The translations under genes and the position numbers were made by a program. The notes beneath the pieces are model-generated. The model saw only the letters and a list, made by a program, of their open reading frames with translations, was not told the DNA's origin and did no database searches. Source: a virus. From it: DNA of 37,002 nucleotides. Below are positions 15,897 to 24,192 of this stretch, piece after piece; within the stretch, counting starts at the first letter, position 1, and every line of letters starts with the position of its first letter. Where the stretch lies: positions 1-37,002 of IMG/VR virus record IMGVR_UViG_3300028589_000591; one strand, 5' to 3'.

Positions 15897-16210
15897 AGGC
15901 TGACCTCAATCGATCCGAATTTGATGGTTTTGGCGGTGACCAGGTACACGCCAGGCGCCTGCTCGGTGATGCGTGCCGTCCCGGGCACCAGGCGCACGTC
16001 GTCCTCCACCAGCAGTTCCATCTGCTGGACGCAATCGCGTTGACGCAGGCGGTCGCGCTCAGCCACCAGCGTCACCAGCAGCCCGCTGTCGCGGATCATG
16101 TGCGCGATGTCCTGGGCAATGCAGGCGCGGTCGTCGACCAGCAGCGGCTGGTGCGACGGATCAAGTGCCAGGTCGTTGCCGACGATCAGCAGATCCACGT
16201 ACTCACTCAT
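15893..16210 (-). CDS. DUF2590-type baseplate protein, gpW position
   Basis: 105 residues beginning MSEYVDLLIVGNDLALDPSH. Short, acidic, and directly upstream of gpJ, where P2 has gpW, the gp25-like wedge protein. The sequence fits the DUF2590 family of HP1/K139-type phages. Start and stop overlap both neighbours by four bases. Confidence 0.75.
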   Translation of the reverse strand: MSEYVDLLIVGNDLALDPSHQPLLVDDRACIAQDIAHMIRDSGLLVTLVAERDRLRQRDCVQQMELLVEDDVRLVPGTARITEQAPGVYLVTAKTIKFGSIEVSL

Positions 16211-18192
16211 CCACCCACCGCCATCGCGACCATGTTTTCCATTTCCAGCGGCGTCATCTGCTTGCCGGTGTGAATGTTCACGTTCTCCACATGCGTGCCC
16301 TTGTTCTGGCTGCTGTTGTTGTTCTGAATGCTGGTGAGCAGGCCACCCGGCGGTACTGCAGACGGACGTGCCGGCGACAGGCTTGGAATAGCCGCATTGA
16401 TGGTCTGTTGGGCTTTCTGCGCGGCGTTGGCGGTGTCGGAAGCGCTGGCAGCGGCGTCGACGCCGGGCACCTCGGGCATACCGCCGAAGCGCGCTTCGAT
16501 GTTCACGCCGGGGATGCTGTTCAGCAGCTCGACCACACCGTTAACGGCCTTGGTGAAAATGCCGACGATGCTGTCCCATGCGGCCTTGGCCATACCTGAC
16601 CAGCCGCCCATGGAATTGAACCAGTCGGACAGTTTCTGGAACGTCTCGGCCACCGCCTGGAACGCGGCGGTATTCATCAGGGCCGTCGTCCATTCATCCC
16701 AGTAGTAGACGGCTGCAGCGATCGCGGCGACCAGGGCAACGATCCCGACCACGATCCACACCACCGGGTTGGCCAACAGCGCCGCGTTGACCAGCCAGAT
16801 CGCGCCTTGCCACAACATCATGGCGCCGCGAATGACGGCCAGGCCGGCGCTCAGCGTGTAGATCACGGCCACGTAAGCCAGCATTACAACCTTCTGCAGA
16901 ATGAACACTGCGACGGTGCGCAGCCCCATCAGTTGGAAGACTTTCCACACGGTCAGCATGCCCAGCCAGGTCATGCGCATGATGCCCACCGCCATGGTCA
17001 GCGCTGACATGGCCGCAACAATGCCCATGATCGACAACGCGGTGATGCCGATAACCCGGGTGATGTTCGGGAACAGCTGCGACCAGCGCACCAGGGTTTT
17101 GCCGATGTCGACCATCTTGGTCATGAACGGCGACAGCACCGGGATCAGCACCTGGCCAAACACGGTTCGCATGACCTCGACCAGCGACGCCCATTGCTGC
17201 CAGGGATCGACCATCGCCCGCGCCATCTGCTCGGCGTTCTCCAACCCGCGCACTTTGCCCAGTTGCTCGATGCCGTTGCGCAGCCGATCGGTGTCCTTGG
17301 CCAGCGCGCCAATCACCTGGGCACCTTCGCCGCCAAAAGCCTCCAGCAGCTTGGCACCGGCGGAGGCGCTGGTCAGGTCGCCGAACTTGCCCTGGAGCTT
17401 GTCCAGGATGGTCATCATCGGCAGCATCTTTCCCTGCTGGTCGGTGAACTTCATCCCCAGCTTTTCCGAGGCGGCGCCGATGTTTTCGAAAAACGCCTTG
17501 TAGCGTCCGCCGGCGTCGCCGCCTTCCATGGTGCTGCTCAGTGTGCCGATCACCGCCATCTGTTCAGCCAGGTCGACGCCGGACGTCGTGGCGATCGCTC
17601 CGGCTTCCTTGAAGGCGTCTTTCATGGCCGCGCCGCTGGTGCGGAACAGCTGCACCGCCAGCGCCGTTTGACCGCCGAGTTTTTCCACCCACGCGCCCTT
17701 CCCCATCGCATCGGCTTGGGACTTCTGCAGGTTGTAGAGCGTGCCGACGTATTCGCCCATGGTTTCGGCGTCGGTTTTAGTGGCCTTGGCCAGCAGGTTG
17801 CTGGTGTTGGTGAAGGTGGCCAACTGGTTGCCGGCCAAGCCTTTGATGGCGCCCTCGATGAGGTACGCGGACGCTACAAAGTCCTTGGCGTTCTCGCCGT
17901 AGTTCACTGCGAACTCCAGCGACTTGGCATTGAGCGCCGACAGCGCATCCTCAGCCACGCCGAGCGATCGCACGTCGCCCAGGGCGCGGTTGACCTCCAG
18001 CGCCGGTTCCATGGATTCACGGATAGCGACCACGCCCGCCGTCAGCCCGCCCAACCCCAGGCCGATCGTCTTGATGTGCTTTTCGCTTTGATCGGAAAGC
18101 TCGGCAAAACCCATTTTCACCTTGCCCAGGGGCGCAGTGACCTTGTCCTGCAAGCTGAGAATAAAAGCCAGGCTGGCGCTACGGTCTGCCAA
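16207..18192 (-). CDS. Tail tape measure protein
   Basis: 661 residues, TP901-type core. N-terminal helical region (LAFILSLQDKVTAPLGKVKM), a long central part with SLEFAVNYGENAKDFVASAY and alanine/glycine-rich helices, then four hydrophobic segments at about 365-505 (ITALSIMGIVAAMSALTMAV; VVWIVVGIVALVAAIAAAVYYW) that may insert in the inner membrane during DNA entry. It sets tail length; 661 residues is in the P2-like range. Located downstream of the frameshifted chaperone as expected. Confidence 0.93.
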   Translation of the reverse strand: MADRSASLAFILSLQDKVTAPLGKVKMGFAELSDQSEKHIKTIGLGLGGLTAGVVAIRESMEPALEVNRALGDVRSLGVAEDALSALNAKSLEFAVNYGENAKDFVASAYLIEGAIKGLAGNQLATFTNTSNLLAKATKTDAETMGEYVGTLYNLQKSQADAMGKGAWVEKLGGQTALAVQLFRTSGAAMKDAFKEAGAIATTSGVDLAEQMAVIGTLSSTMEGGDAGGRYKAFFENIGAASEKLGMKFTDQQGKMLPMMTILDKLQGKFGDLTSASAGAKLLEAFGGEGAQVIGALAKDTDRLRNGIEQLGKVRGLENAEQMARAMVDPWQQWASLVEVMRTVFGQVLIPVLSPFMTKMVDIGKTLVRWSQLFPNITRVIGITALSIMGIVAAMSALTMAVGIMRMTWLGMLTVWKVFQLMGLRTVAVFILQKVVMLAYVAVIYTLSAGLAVIRGAMMLWQGAIWLVNAALLANPVVWIVVGIVALVAAIAAAVYYWDEWTTALMNTAAFQAVAETFQKLSDWFNSMGGWSGMAKAAWDSIVGIFTKAVNGVVELLNSIPGVNIEARFGGMPEVPGVDAAASASDTANAAQKAQQTINAAIPSLSPARPSAVPPGGLLTSIQNNNSSQNKGTHVENVNIHTGKQMTPLEMENMVAMAVGG

Positions 18193-18197
18193 TGTCG

Positions 18198-18338
18198 TTA
18201 CCCGTTCAGCGCAATGGCAATGCCGTTAGCTACGGCAAATTCCATGCGTCTCCAGTGTTCGTCCTCCAGCCACTTGGCCATCCCCATTGCCTCGGGCGTG
18301 GGTTCGGCACCAGGTAGCCAGCGGTGCGTCAGGGCCAT
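18198..18338 (-). CDS. Tail chaperone extension E' (frameshift-expressed)
   Basis: A 46-codon frame from ATG 18338 reading MALTHRWLPG and ending VANGIAIALNG. It resembles the short GpE'-type proteins between chaperone and tape measure in P2/HP1 phages. The same frame is open upstream without a stop to a slippery A AAA AAG (18386-18392) in the preceding chaperone gene. It is therefore probably made as a -1 frameshift fusion spanning 18652-18198, not as a separate protein. Ends five bases before the tape measure start. Confidence 0.75.
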   Translation of the reverse strand: MALTHRWLPGAEPTPEAMGMAKWLEDEHWRRMEFAVANGIAIALNG

Positions 18339-18361
18339 CAGCTGGCCCAGGCCGTTTTCGC

Positions 18362-18652
18362 TCAGGCGCTCAGCGTGCTCGAGCGCTTTTTTACGATCAC
18401 CTCAACATTGGGTGCGTATTCCTCCAGCAGCGCGCCGGCGATTTGCATCACCATCACCGGGTTGGCCAGGATCGATTTCAGCGTGGCTTTTTCTTCCTGC
18501 TTGACGGTGTTCATCAACAGGTTGTTGCCCGGGGCGACCTTGTTGGTTTGGGTCAGAGCGTTGAAATACTTGGTCACGTCCGCCGGCGTCAGATTGAAGG
18601 TGAATTCGTTTTCGCCGACTTCCAGGGTGATTTCTTTGTTCTGTTCGTTCAT
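18362..18652 (-). CDS. Tail assembly chaperone, gpE-like
   Basis: 96 residues from ATG 18652 (MNEQNKEITLEVGENEFTFN); the upstream part of the open frame overlaps the spanin gene and is unlikely to be used. Belongs by sequence and place to the tail-assembly chaperone group of HP1-like phages (DUF2765-type). It coats the tape measure during tail polymerisation. The 3' end carries the slippery site that yields the longer gpE-E' product. No stable downstream hairpin was checked. Confidence 0.8.
   Translation of the reverse strand: MNEQNKEITLEVGENEFTFNLTPADVTKYFNALTQTNKVAPGNNLLMNTVKQEEKATLKSILANPVMVMQIAGALLEEYAPNVEVIVKKRSSTLSA
18386..18392 (-). other. Slippery heptamer for -1 frameshift
   Basis: On the minus strand the chaperone codons GTA AAA AAG contain A AAA AAG in the exact X-XXY-YYZ phase, the strongest -1 slippery sequence known in bacteria. 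A shift here joins the chaperone to the E' frame, bypassing the stop at 18362-18364. Confidence 0.75.
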
Positions 18653-18660
18653 TGGATGAC

Positions 18661-19179
18661 TCACTTGTTGAGGTTGGGTAAAGGGTTGGTCGAGAGCGCC
18701 GGCGATCGCCGGCAAACGTCCAGGGCGTACTGCTGCAGTCCGACGATCATTTGCCGGCTTTGGGCGAGTTGATCTCGGAGGGTGAAATAATCCTGTCGAG
18801 CGTCTGCTGCGAGTTCGGCGCGTCCTGCATCAGCCACGCGGGCGGTGCCGGCGGTGGCGGACACAGATCCGGAAGCGGGACAGGTAGCGCTGACGTACAG
18901 CCGGCCAGTGCCATCGCCAACAGCGCGGCGCAGGCGTTCGTTTTCAGTGCGTGCATCGGTCAATTCCTTGGTGTTTCGTTGGTCGATCGCATCACGCTCG
19001 GCGAGCATTTCACCGCTGATGCGTGCCGCTTGGCGCAGACCAACCACCTCAGTGTTCAGGCCTCGCAGGTCTTCCAGCGCGTCGTCGCGTTGATCCACCA
19101 TCCGGATAAACCAGTACAAGGGCACCAGGGCGGCAATGAGCATCCCGAACAGTGCGGCCTTGAAAGGTGAAATGGTCAT
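18661..19179 (-). CDS. Inner-membrane spanin, Rz-like
   Basis: 172 residues. N-terminal membrane anchor (AALFGMLIAALVPLYWFI), then a long periplasmic coiled coil (VDQRDDALEDLRGLNTEVVG; TKELTDARTENERLRRAVGD). Together with Rz1 it fuses inner and outer membranes at lysis. It starts by ATGA overlap with the endolysin stop and wholly contains the Rz1 gene in another frame. Confidence 0.85.
   Translation of the reverse strand: MTISPFKAALFGMLIAALVPLYWFIRMVDQRDDALEDLRGLNTEVVGLRQAARISGEMLAERDAIDQRNTKELTDARTENERLRRAVGDGTGRLYVSATCPASGSVSATAGTARVADAGRAELAADARQDYFTLRDQLAQSRQMIVGLQQYALDVCRRSPALSTNPLPNLNK
18747..18956 (-). CDS. Outer-membrane spanin lipoprotein, Rz1-like
   Basis: 69 residues nested in the Rz gene in the +1 frame. 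Signal sequence with lipobox LAGC, so C20 becomes the lipidated first residue. The mature part is proline-rich (PVPLPDLCPPPPAPPAW). This is the classic embedded Rz1 arrangement and confirms the spanin pair. Confidence 0.85.
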   Translation of the reverse strand: MHALKTNACAALLAMALAGCTSALPVPLPDLCPPPPAPPAWLMQDAPNSQQTLDRIISPSEINSPKAGK

Positions 19180-19703
19180 TTCAGGCAGACTCCCATCTCG
19201 GCCAGCCGCCGGTTATGCAGCCCGGGAACAAAGCGTTTCTGGCCCTTGGCGTCCGTCACAAAGGCCCACACCGGCGTCTTGCCGTCCGGCGCCCAAGCCA
19301 GGGCTTTGCAGCCTTCGGCAATGTGACCGGCGTTAATCAGCGCGACCGCTCGACTGGCGCAAGTGCTGGCCGCGCCGAAGTTGTGGCCGTGACTGGTCAG
19401 GGCGTCGAACGTGTTCTGGTTCACGTTCGGGTTGGTGATGCACTCGGCCAGCTGCAGCTGCGTTTTGCGGATCACCAGTTGCTCCACCTCGGCGCACTTG
19501 GCAGGCGACCAGTAGTCGCCGACCACGACCGGGTACGGACTGGTGAACCGAGTGATGCCTTTGCACACCGTAGGCAGTCCGCCGGCGAGTTTGTCCGCGT
19601 AAACAGTGTTCTGACCGTTGCCTTCCCAGGTGCCCAGGAAGATCACCAACGGGGCGCTGACCAGCGCGATCAAACCAGCGGTGATACGTCCGCGCAGACT
19701 CAT
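19176..19703 (-). CDS. SAR endolysin, glycoside hydrolase 24 type
   Basis: 175 residues from ATG 19703, which overlaps the holin stop (ATGA); a GTG at 19712 is a less likely alternative. Residues 5-23 form a weakly hydrophobic signal-anchor-release segment (RITAGLIALVSAPLVIFLG). The lysozyme catalytic motif follows: E27 in TWEGN, D37 in YADKLAGG, T45 in PTVCKG, matching the E-D/C-T triad with small insertions. It cuts peptidoglycan after release from the membrane. Lysis order holin, endolysin, Rz/Rz1 is conserved here. Confidence 0.88.
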   Translation of the reverse strand: MSLRGRITAGLIALVSAPLVIFLGTWEGNGQNTVYADKLAGGLPTVCKGITRFTSPYPVVVGDYWSPAKCAEVEQLVIRKTQLQLAECITNPNVNQNTFDALTSHGHNFGAASTCASRAVALINAGHIAEGCKALAWAPDGKTPVWAFVTDAKGQKRFVPGLHNRRLAEMGVCLK

Positions 19704-19996
19704 GGGAACCACACTCGCAGCACTGCCGGCACGACCATCTGCAGCACGGCGCCAACCAGTGTCAGGATGGTGAGCAAGCGCCCAACCTTGGAGCCGATCA
19801 CGTTGACCGCCACGGTCAGCGCCTGCTGCCCTTTGTTGAGTTCCTTGAGCTGGCCAGTCATGTTTTCGAATTGCTGCTCAAGCTTGGTCACGCGAGTCGG
19901 CACGGTATCGTGACGATCTTCAAACTCGTTCATGCGGTGCTCGATCACAGCAATCTGCCGTTCCAGCGTTCCCAGACGTGCGGTTTCAGTGGTCAT
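19700..19996 (-). CDS. Holin-like protein with C-terminal membrane anchor
   Basis: 98 residues. The first 60 form a charged coiled coil (RLGTLERQIAVIEHRMNEFE; TKLEQQFENMTGQLKELNKG) and the last 28 one strongly hydrophobic segment (LLTILTLVGAVLQMVVPAVL). This tail-anchored layout matches XhlA/HP1-type holin-family proteins. Because the endolysin has its own SAR anchor, this would act as a pinholin or lysis timer (inference). Confidence 0.7.
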   Translation of the reverse strand: MTTETARLGTLERQIAVIEHRMNEFEDRHDTVPTRVTKLEQQFENMTGQLKELNKGQQALTVAVNVIGSKVGRLLTILTLVGAVLQMVVPAVLRVWFP

Positions 19997-20205
19997 CGGC
20001 GGTTGCTCTTCTCAACGTCCGTTTGGCACGGGACACACCGGGTGATACCGCCATACGCCTGGCGCGCCGGCGGAATAGGTTTGTCGCAATCCTGGCAATG
20101 GGTCAGGCTTGGCCCGACCGGCATAGGCGTCTGCAGCTGCGCCTTGATCGCCTGGTCACGTTGGCGTTGCTCCAGCTCCTGGGCACGGTCGAACCAGTCC
20201 ACCAT
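19993..20205 (-). CDS. TraR/DksA-type zinc-finger protein
   Basis: 70 residues with the C-x2-C...C-x2-C zinc finger (CQDCDKPIPPAR and CVPCQTD) and a helical N-terminus, as in short TraR/DksA proteins common in P2-like phages. Such proteins can bind RNA polymerase through the secondary channel. Lies between tube and holin, overlapping both by one to four bases, so it is made with late genes. Confidence 0.85.
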   Translation of the reverse strand: MVDWFDRAQELEQRQRDQAIKAQLQTPMPVGPSLTHCQDCDKPIPPARQAYGGITRCVPCQTDVEKSNRR

Positions 20206-20657
20206 TAGCGCAGCCCCTCGGTTTCAGCTGCGGCCAGGTAGGGAACGCCGTTGATACGGATAAAGTCCGGGCTGGTAACGTCAAACGGCACCTTGTATTT
20301 GCTCTTTTCGCCGCCCTTGGGATCGATCGACAACAGGCTGGACACCTTCAACCGGCAACCGAATGCCTCCACACGCATTTCCTCGTCCTCGCCGGCCTTC
20401 GCGAAGAACACCGAGTCAAAGGGTTTCAGCTCGCGAAAACTGCCTGCCGAGCGGGCGGCGTCCACCAGCAGGTTGAAATTGGTGCTGTCCAGTTCGAGTT
20501 CGCCGGCGGCGGCGACATCGCCGTCCACATAGCCGTCCGGAACGCCACGGGTTTGTGCCACTGCCGAGTTGTCGGTGATGTCCAAGGTGCAACTCTCAAC
20601 GTGCAGCGCGATGTCGCCCAGGTTCACGTCAAAATTCTTACCGCCAATCTTCGCCAT
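20205..20657 (-). CDS. Tail tube protein (DUF2597 type)
   Basis: 150 residues beginning MAKIGGKNFDVNLGDIALHV. Beta-rich, starts just after the sheath gene, and has GDVAAAGELELDSTNFNLL typical of the HP1/K139 tube family. Forms the inner tube through which DNA passes; counterpart of P2 gpFII. Confidence 0.82.
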   Translation of the reverse strand: MAKIGGKNFDVNLGDIALHVESCTLDITDNSAVAQTRGVPDGYVDGDVAAAGELELDSTNFNLLVDAARSAGSFRELKPFDSVFFAKAGEDEEMRVEAFGCRLKVSSLLSIDPKGGEKSKYKVPFDVTSPDFIRINGVPYLAAAETEGLR

Positions 20658-20663
20658 GGCGCG

Positions 20664-21779
20664 TTACTCCGTTTTGTCGGTGGAAAGATCCAGGGCGATA
20701 TTCGCGGCCAGGTCTTTTGGGCAGTTGAGGGGTTTGAGCTTGAAGTAGGCGACCACCTTGGTTTTGCTCAACCAGGTCAGCACCAGGTCGCCGTCTTTCG
20801 GCGGTTCAATATCGCCAGGGAACACCTGGCCAGCGAACGTGACGGACTTGGCCATGGCTCGCAGTGGAGCCATCAACTGGTTGGTGTTGACGGCCATGCT
20901 GTTGGGGGTGTTGTTCAAGCGGCGATCGGCCACGCGACGGATCAGCAGCGCCCGAATCAGGCGAGCGGCTTTGTCGGTGATGCGTAGGTATTCGACGACC
21001 TGGAAGTCGCTGCCCGGGGTATCCAGCATGTTGCCGTCCCCCCAATACACGCCCGGATAGTCCGGATAGGTTTGCGACACCGAGTACCGCGCCCGATCCA
21101 GTTCGGAACGCACAGCCGAGGGCAGGGAGATTTTTTCGCCATCAATCGGCACCGGGCCGAGGCCCAGCACAGCACCGGTGGCCACGCGCATCGGACTGTC
21201 GGCGATGCTCACGAAAGCGTTGGCCAAGCGGCCAGCCAGCACGCCCAAGTCATTGCCGTGCAACTGCGGGACAACCAGCACACGCGGCGCTGCAAGGTTG
21301 GCCAACAGCGTTTTTCGCTCGGCCACGTACTTCGCCCAGGTCTGGTCGGCAGTAATGCCGGCAGTGCACGCCATCACGAAGATTCGACGCCCATAGGTAT
21401 TGCTCAGCGAAATAGCAGCGTCATTCATGGCCGAAAGTTCTGCCGGTGCGGTCACCGGTTTGGTGATGACCACAGCCTCGACGGAGTAGCCCAGTTGCTG
21501 GGATTGCTCCAACGCATCAGTCCAATTGCCCTCGGCGCCGATCGGAGCGGCCACGCACGCCCAGCGCTGGCCACCGTTGAGACGAGCAGCGGTGATTTGG
21601 GTTTTCAGGTCGCTGGCCGCAACGCCCAGGGCGGCGTCCAGATCGCTGTCGTTGTTCAGGGGCAGAAACTGGCCGACGTTCTTGCCGGCAGGGCCGATGA
21701 ATAGAAAGTAACGCTCAATCTCGTTCACTGGCCCCTGGCCCAGATTGAGATTGTCGACGGTGACTTGACCGAGTGCCAT
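20664..21779 (-). CDS. Contractile tail sheath (DUF2586 type)
   Basis: 371 residues beginning MALGQVTVDNLNLGQGPVNE. Sheath protein of the HP1/K139 branch, counterpart of P2 gpFI, with a domain containing RRIFVMACTAGITADQTWA and a C-terminal domain (RAMAKSVTFAGQVFPGD). Contracts to drive the tube through the envelope. Directly upstream of the tube gene. Confidence 0.85.
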   Translation of the reverse strand: MALGQVTVDNLNLGQGPVNEIERYFLFIGPAGKNVGQFLPLNNDSDLDAALGVAASDLKTQITAARLNGGQRWACVAAPIGAEGNWTDALEQSQQLGYSVEAVVITKPVTAPAELSAMNDAAISLSNTYGRRIFVMACTAGITADQTWAKYVAERKTLLANLAAPRVLVVPQLHGNDLGVLAGRLANAFVSIADSPMRVATGAVLGLGPVPIDGEKISLPSAVRSELDRARYSVSQTYPDYPGVYWGDGNMLDTPGSDFQVVEYLRITDKAARLIRALLIRRVADRRLNNTPNSMAVNTNQLMAPLRAMAKSVTFAGQVFPGDIEPPKDGDLVLTWLSKTKVVAYFKLKPLNCPKDLAANIALDLSTDKTE

Positions 21780-21790
21780 GCAGTGCCTCG

Positions 21791-22474
21791 TTAGCGGGAT
21801 GAAGTTAGGATTTGTTGCAACACCTGGCTAATCAGCAGATCGGTGTCGCGTTCGGTTTCGGCGCCGATGAACTGGCGTTTGGGCAGCGTGATTTCCCAGC
21901 TCTGCGCGCCCGACGACTCGCTGCGCTGGTCGTCCAGGATGCGGATCAGCAAACCCGCCTTGGCGTAATTCACATGCTCTTGAATCCACGCCACTGACGG
22001 CCTGGTCAGGCTCGTTTTGCCAACCTGACGCACGCGCAAACCCAGCCGTCGCAAGCGCTTGGCCTGTTTCTCAGTGGCCGCCAGTCCCGGCGGGGTTTTG
22101 TTCCAGCGGCGCATCTGTGCGGCAGTGCGGCGTTCGCTGACGCCGTTGTGTTGCTGGGCGGCGACCCATCGGGTCAGGGCGTTTTTCCAGCCCAGCTCCG
22201 CTTCATCAGCGCTCACGCGGGTGACCACCATCAGCTTGGCCAGGCCGGCTTCCATCTTCTTTTTGCCTTTGCCGTCGCCCTGGCGCGGGGCGAACGCTGA
22301 ACCGTCCAGGTTCCGCTGTTCACGAACACGCTTGCGGCTCATCGTCCGCACGCGCTTGGTGACCTGGTTCAAGAGCCGGCGGCGCAGCTGCGGCGGCAGG
22401 CTCAACAACGCCAGTTGCTCACGCACGCCCAAACGCCCGCGCACGTCGAGTTCGAACGTGCTACGCCCCGCCAT
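21791..22474 (-). CDS. Virion morphogenesis/tail completion protein, gpS-like
   Basis: 227 residues from ATG 22474 (MAGRSTFELDVRGRLGVREQ); the 50-codon upstream extension lies in the neighbouring gene. Basic, helical, with RRRLLNQVTKRVRTMSRKRV and the KTPPGLAATEKQAKRL segment typical of phage virion morphogenesis (P2 gpS) proteins. Needed to finish the tail and join it to the head. Confidence 0.82.
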   Translation of the reverse strand: MAGRSTFELDVRGRLGVREQLALLSLPPQLRRRLLNQVTKRVRTMSRKRVREQRNLDGSAFAPRQGDGKGKKKMEAGLAKLMVVTRVSADEAELGWKNALTRWVAAQQHNGVSERRTAAQMRRWNKTPPGLAATEKQAKRLRRLGLRVRQVGKTSLTRPSVAWIQEHVNYAKAGLLIRILDDQRSESSGAQSWEITLPKRQFIGAETERDTDLLISQVLQQILTSSR

Positions 22475-22913
22475 TGGTGGCCACCTCGCCGCGCTCAGCG
22501 ACCCACAAGTCAAACGGGATGAAGGCCCAGGTTTTGCCGAAGGCCTGAATCTCGCCGTCCGGATCTTCGGAGAGGTACTGCGGCTCGACGAATTCCAGGG
22601 TGACTTCCACGTCGAACAGATCACTGTCCAGCGGCTCCACGGAGAATTCCGGCGCCGGCAGTTCGTGGCGGTCGCGGTCGGCGTCGTGGTTTTCCAGCCA
22701 GCTGCCGACCAGGGCCATCAGGCGTGCCGGATGATCGGCGAAGCGTTCCAGGATGATCGCTGCGCGATAGTGCATATCGCCCAGGTGCATGCCGTCCACG
22801 TCGGGCTTCCAAACGAGATGGAGCTTTACCTGTTCGGTGAAGCTGTCGAGCTGTTCAGGCTCGACCAGGCGGCGTTCGAGTAGGTAGGCAGTCAGTGCCT
22901 GAAGCTTGGTCAT
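22461..22913 (-). CDS. Tail completion protein, gpR-like
   Basis: 150 residues beginning MTKLQALTAYLLERRLVEPE. Matches the P2 gpR family in length, position between L and S, and the pattern MHYRAAIILERFADHPARLM. Start overlaps the L stop (ATGA-type); stop overlaps S by 14 bases. Confidence 0.82.
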   Translation of the reverse strand: MTKLQALTAYLLERRLVEPEQLDSFTEQVKLHLVWKPDVDGMHLGDMHYRAAIILERFADHPARLMALVGSWLENHDADRDRHELPAPEFSVEPLDSDLFDVEVTLEFVEPQYLSEDPDGEIQAFGKTWAFIPFDLWVAERGEVATNGGA

Positions 22914-23371
22914 AGCAACTTCGCCGTGATGCGGCCACGGCCCTGCAAGGCGCGCACAGCCTGCTGACTGAATGCCAGAAACGTGTCTTCACGCTCCGGC
23001 GCTTCCTTGCCGGTGTTCTCGGCGCTCTCACGGCGGGTCACGGTGGCGAACTGCTGCAGGGCGCTGGCCTTGGCGCGGCAATACACGGCGCGCTTGTACA
23101 GCCGGGCTTTGAAAGCACGCTCAGGCAGCAGCATCGGATCGGCTGTTTCCACGGCAACGATGCCCGCTGCAAGCCAGCTGGTTTTGAGCTTGGCCAGGTC
23201 GGTATTGACCTCGGCCATCGCGATAAACAAAGCGTCGATCAGCAGGTCGCCCAGGAACTCCGCCGGCAGGCGATAGCCCTTCTGAAACTCGGCCACGAAG
23301 AGGTTCGGCCAGAAGCCGTCGTTCTCGATCGCCTGTTCCACGATGGTGGTGGGTTTCCCGGAAAAGCTCAT
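22910..23371 (-). CDS. Head completion/stabilisation protein, gpL-like
   Basis: 153 residues. P2 gpL family: FWPNLFVAEFQKGYRLPAEF near the start and RAFKARLYKRAVYCRAKASA centrally. It plugs and stabilises the filled head. A 98-bp gap separates it from the small terminase gene. That gap contains TGTC-N11-GACA, which may be an activator dyad. Confidence 0.85.
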   Translation of the reverse strand: MSFSGKPTTIVEQAIENDGFWPNLFVAEFQKGYRLPAEFLGDLLIDALFIAMAEVNTDLAKLKTSWLAAGIVAVETADPMLLPERAFKARLYKRAVYCRAKASALQQFATVTRRESAENTGKEAPEREDTFLAFSQQAVRALQGRGRITAKLL

Positions 23372-23469
23372 TGCTAACCGCTCGAATTAGGGCGGGGAGA
23401 CTGTTTTTCGTGGGGCTGTCCATAAATGGCAGACACACGTCCACAGTTCCCCGCTGGGGGGGTAGTCGG

Positions 23470-24192
23470 TTATTGGGCGCCGTTGTTGGCGGGTGTTTGT
23501 TTGGCGATCGCCTTGCGGCATTTCGCAATGCGCGTTTCGTTGCCGGCTTTGGCGTACAGCTCAGTGGAGCGCTCCAGGTGCGTAAGCGCGGTTTCCCACT
23601 GCTCGGCCTCCATCGCGCGCATACCGATCAACTTGTGGTACTTGCTCGGGATCTGCTCGATCAGATCCCACTCACCGTCGACACGCGGCAGCAGGTTGGA
23701 CAGATACGGTTCCGGGCTACGCTGGGCGTTGTATTCGGCGTATGCCCAATCGATCACTGCATCCGCGACGAAGGTCTGCACGTCGCGCCGCTTGAAGCGC
23801 TCCGGCATTTCCTGACCCTGCTCAATCGCAAAGTCCGCCAGCACCAAGCCGTCTTCGAACTGCTCGGTGTCGAACAGCCAGACCATCACCTGCACCAGGA
23901 CGGGGTTCGGCATCACCAGGCCCGAATCCATGTAGCGCTGAATAAAGTCCTGGTACTTGGGCAGCAGTTCCTCCCGCTTGAGTGCCTGACGCCCGGCCAG
24001 CCCCTTGATCGCGCTCAGGCGCTCCAGGTCTTGCGCCATTGCCGCTTCCTGCAGGAGCAGGTGTTTTTTGGCATTGGCCGGACTGCTCAGGGCTTCCGCC
24101 GGCGAATACGCCAGCGGTGCCGCTGCAGCAGCGATCAATGCAGCGCTTCCCAGGGCCAACGTGCGGCGCTTGTGTGCGAGAGCCAGGCTCAC
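23470..24192 (-). CDS. Terminase small subunit/endonuclease, gpM-like
   Basis: 240 residues, P2 gpM family: conserved LGRQ-like segment around GLAGRQALKREELLPKYQDF and VMVWLFDTEQFEDGLVLADF. Works with gpP to cut cos ends. The alanine-rich N-terminus looks signal-like but is normal for this family. Overlaps capsid stop by four bases. Confidence 0.88.
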   Translation of the reverse strand: MSLALAHKRRTLALGSAALIAAAAAPLAYSPAEALSSPANAKKHLLLQEAAMAQDLERLSAIKGLAGRQALKREELLPKYQDFIQRYMDSGLVMPNPVLVQVMVWLFDTEQFEDGLVLADFAIEQGQEMPERFKRRDVQTFVADAVIDWAYAEYNAQRSPEPYLSNLLPRVDGEWDLIEQIPSKYHKLIGMRAMEAEQWETALTHLERSTELYAKAGNETRIAKCRKAIAKQTPANNGAQ

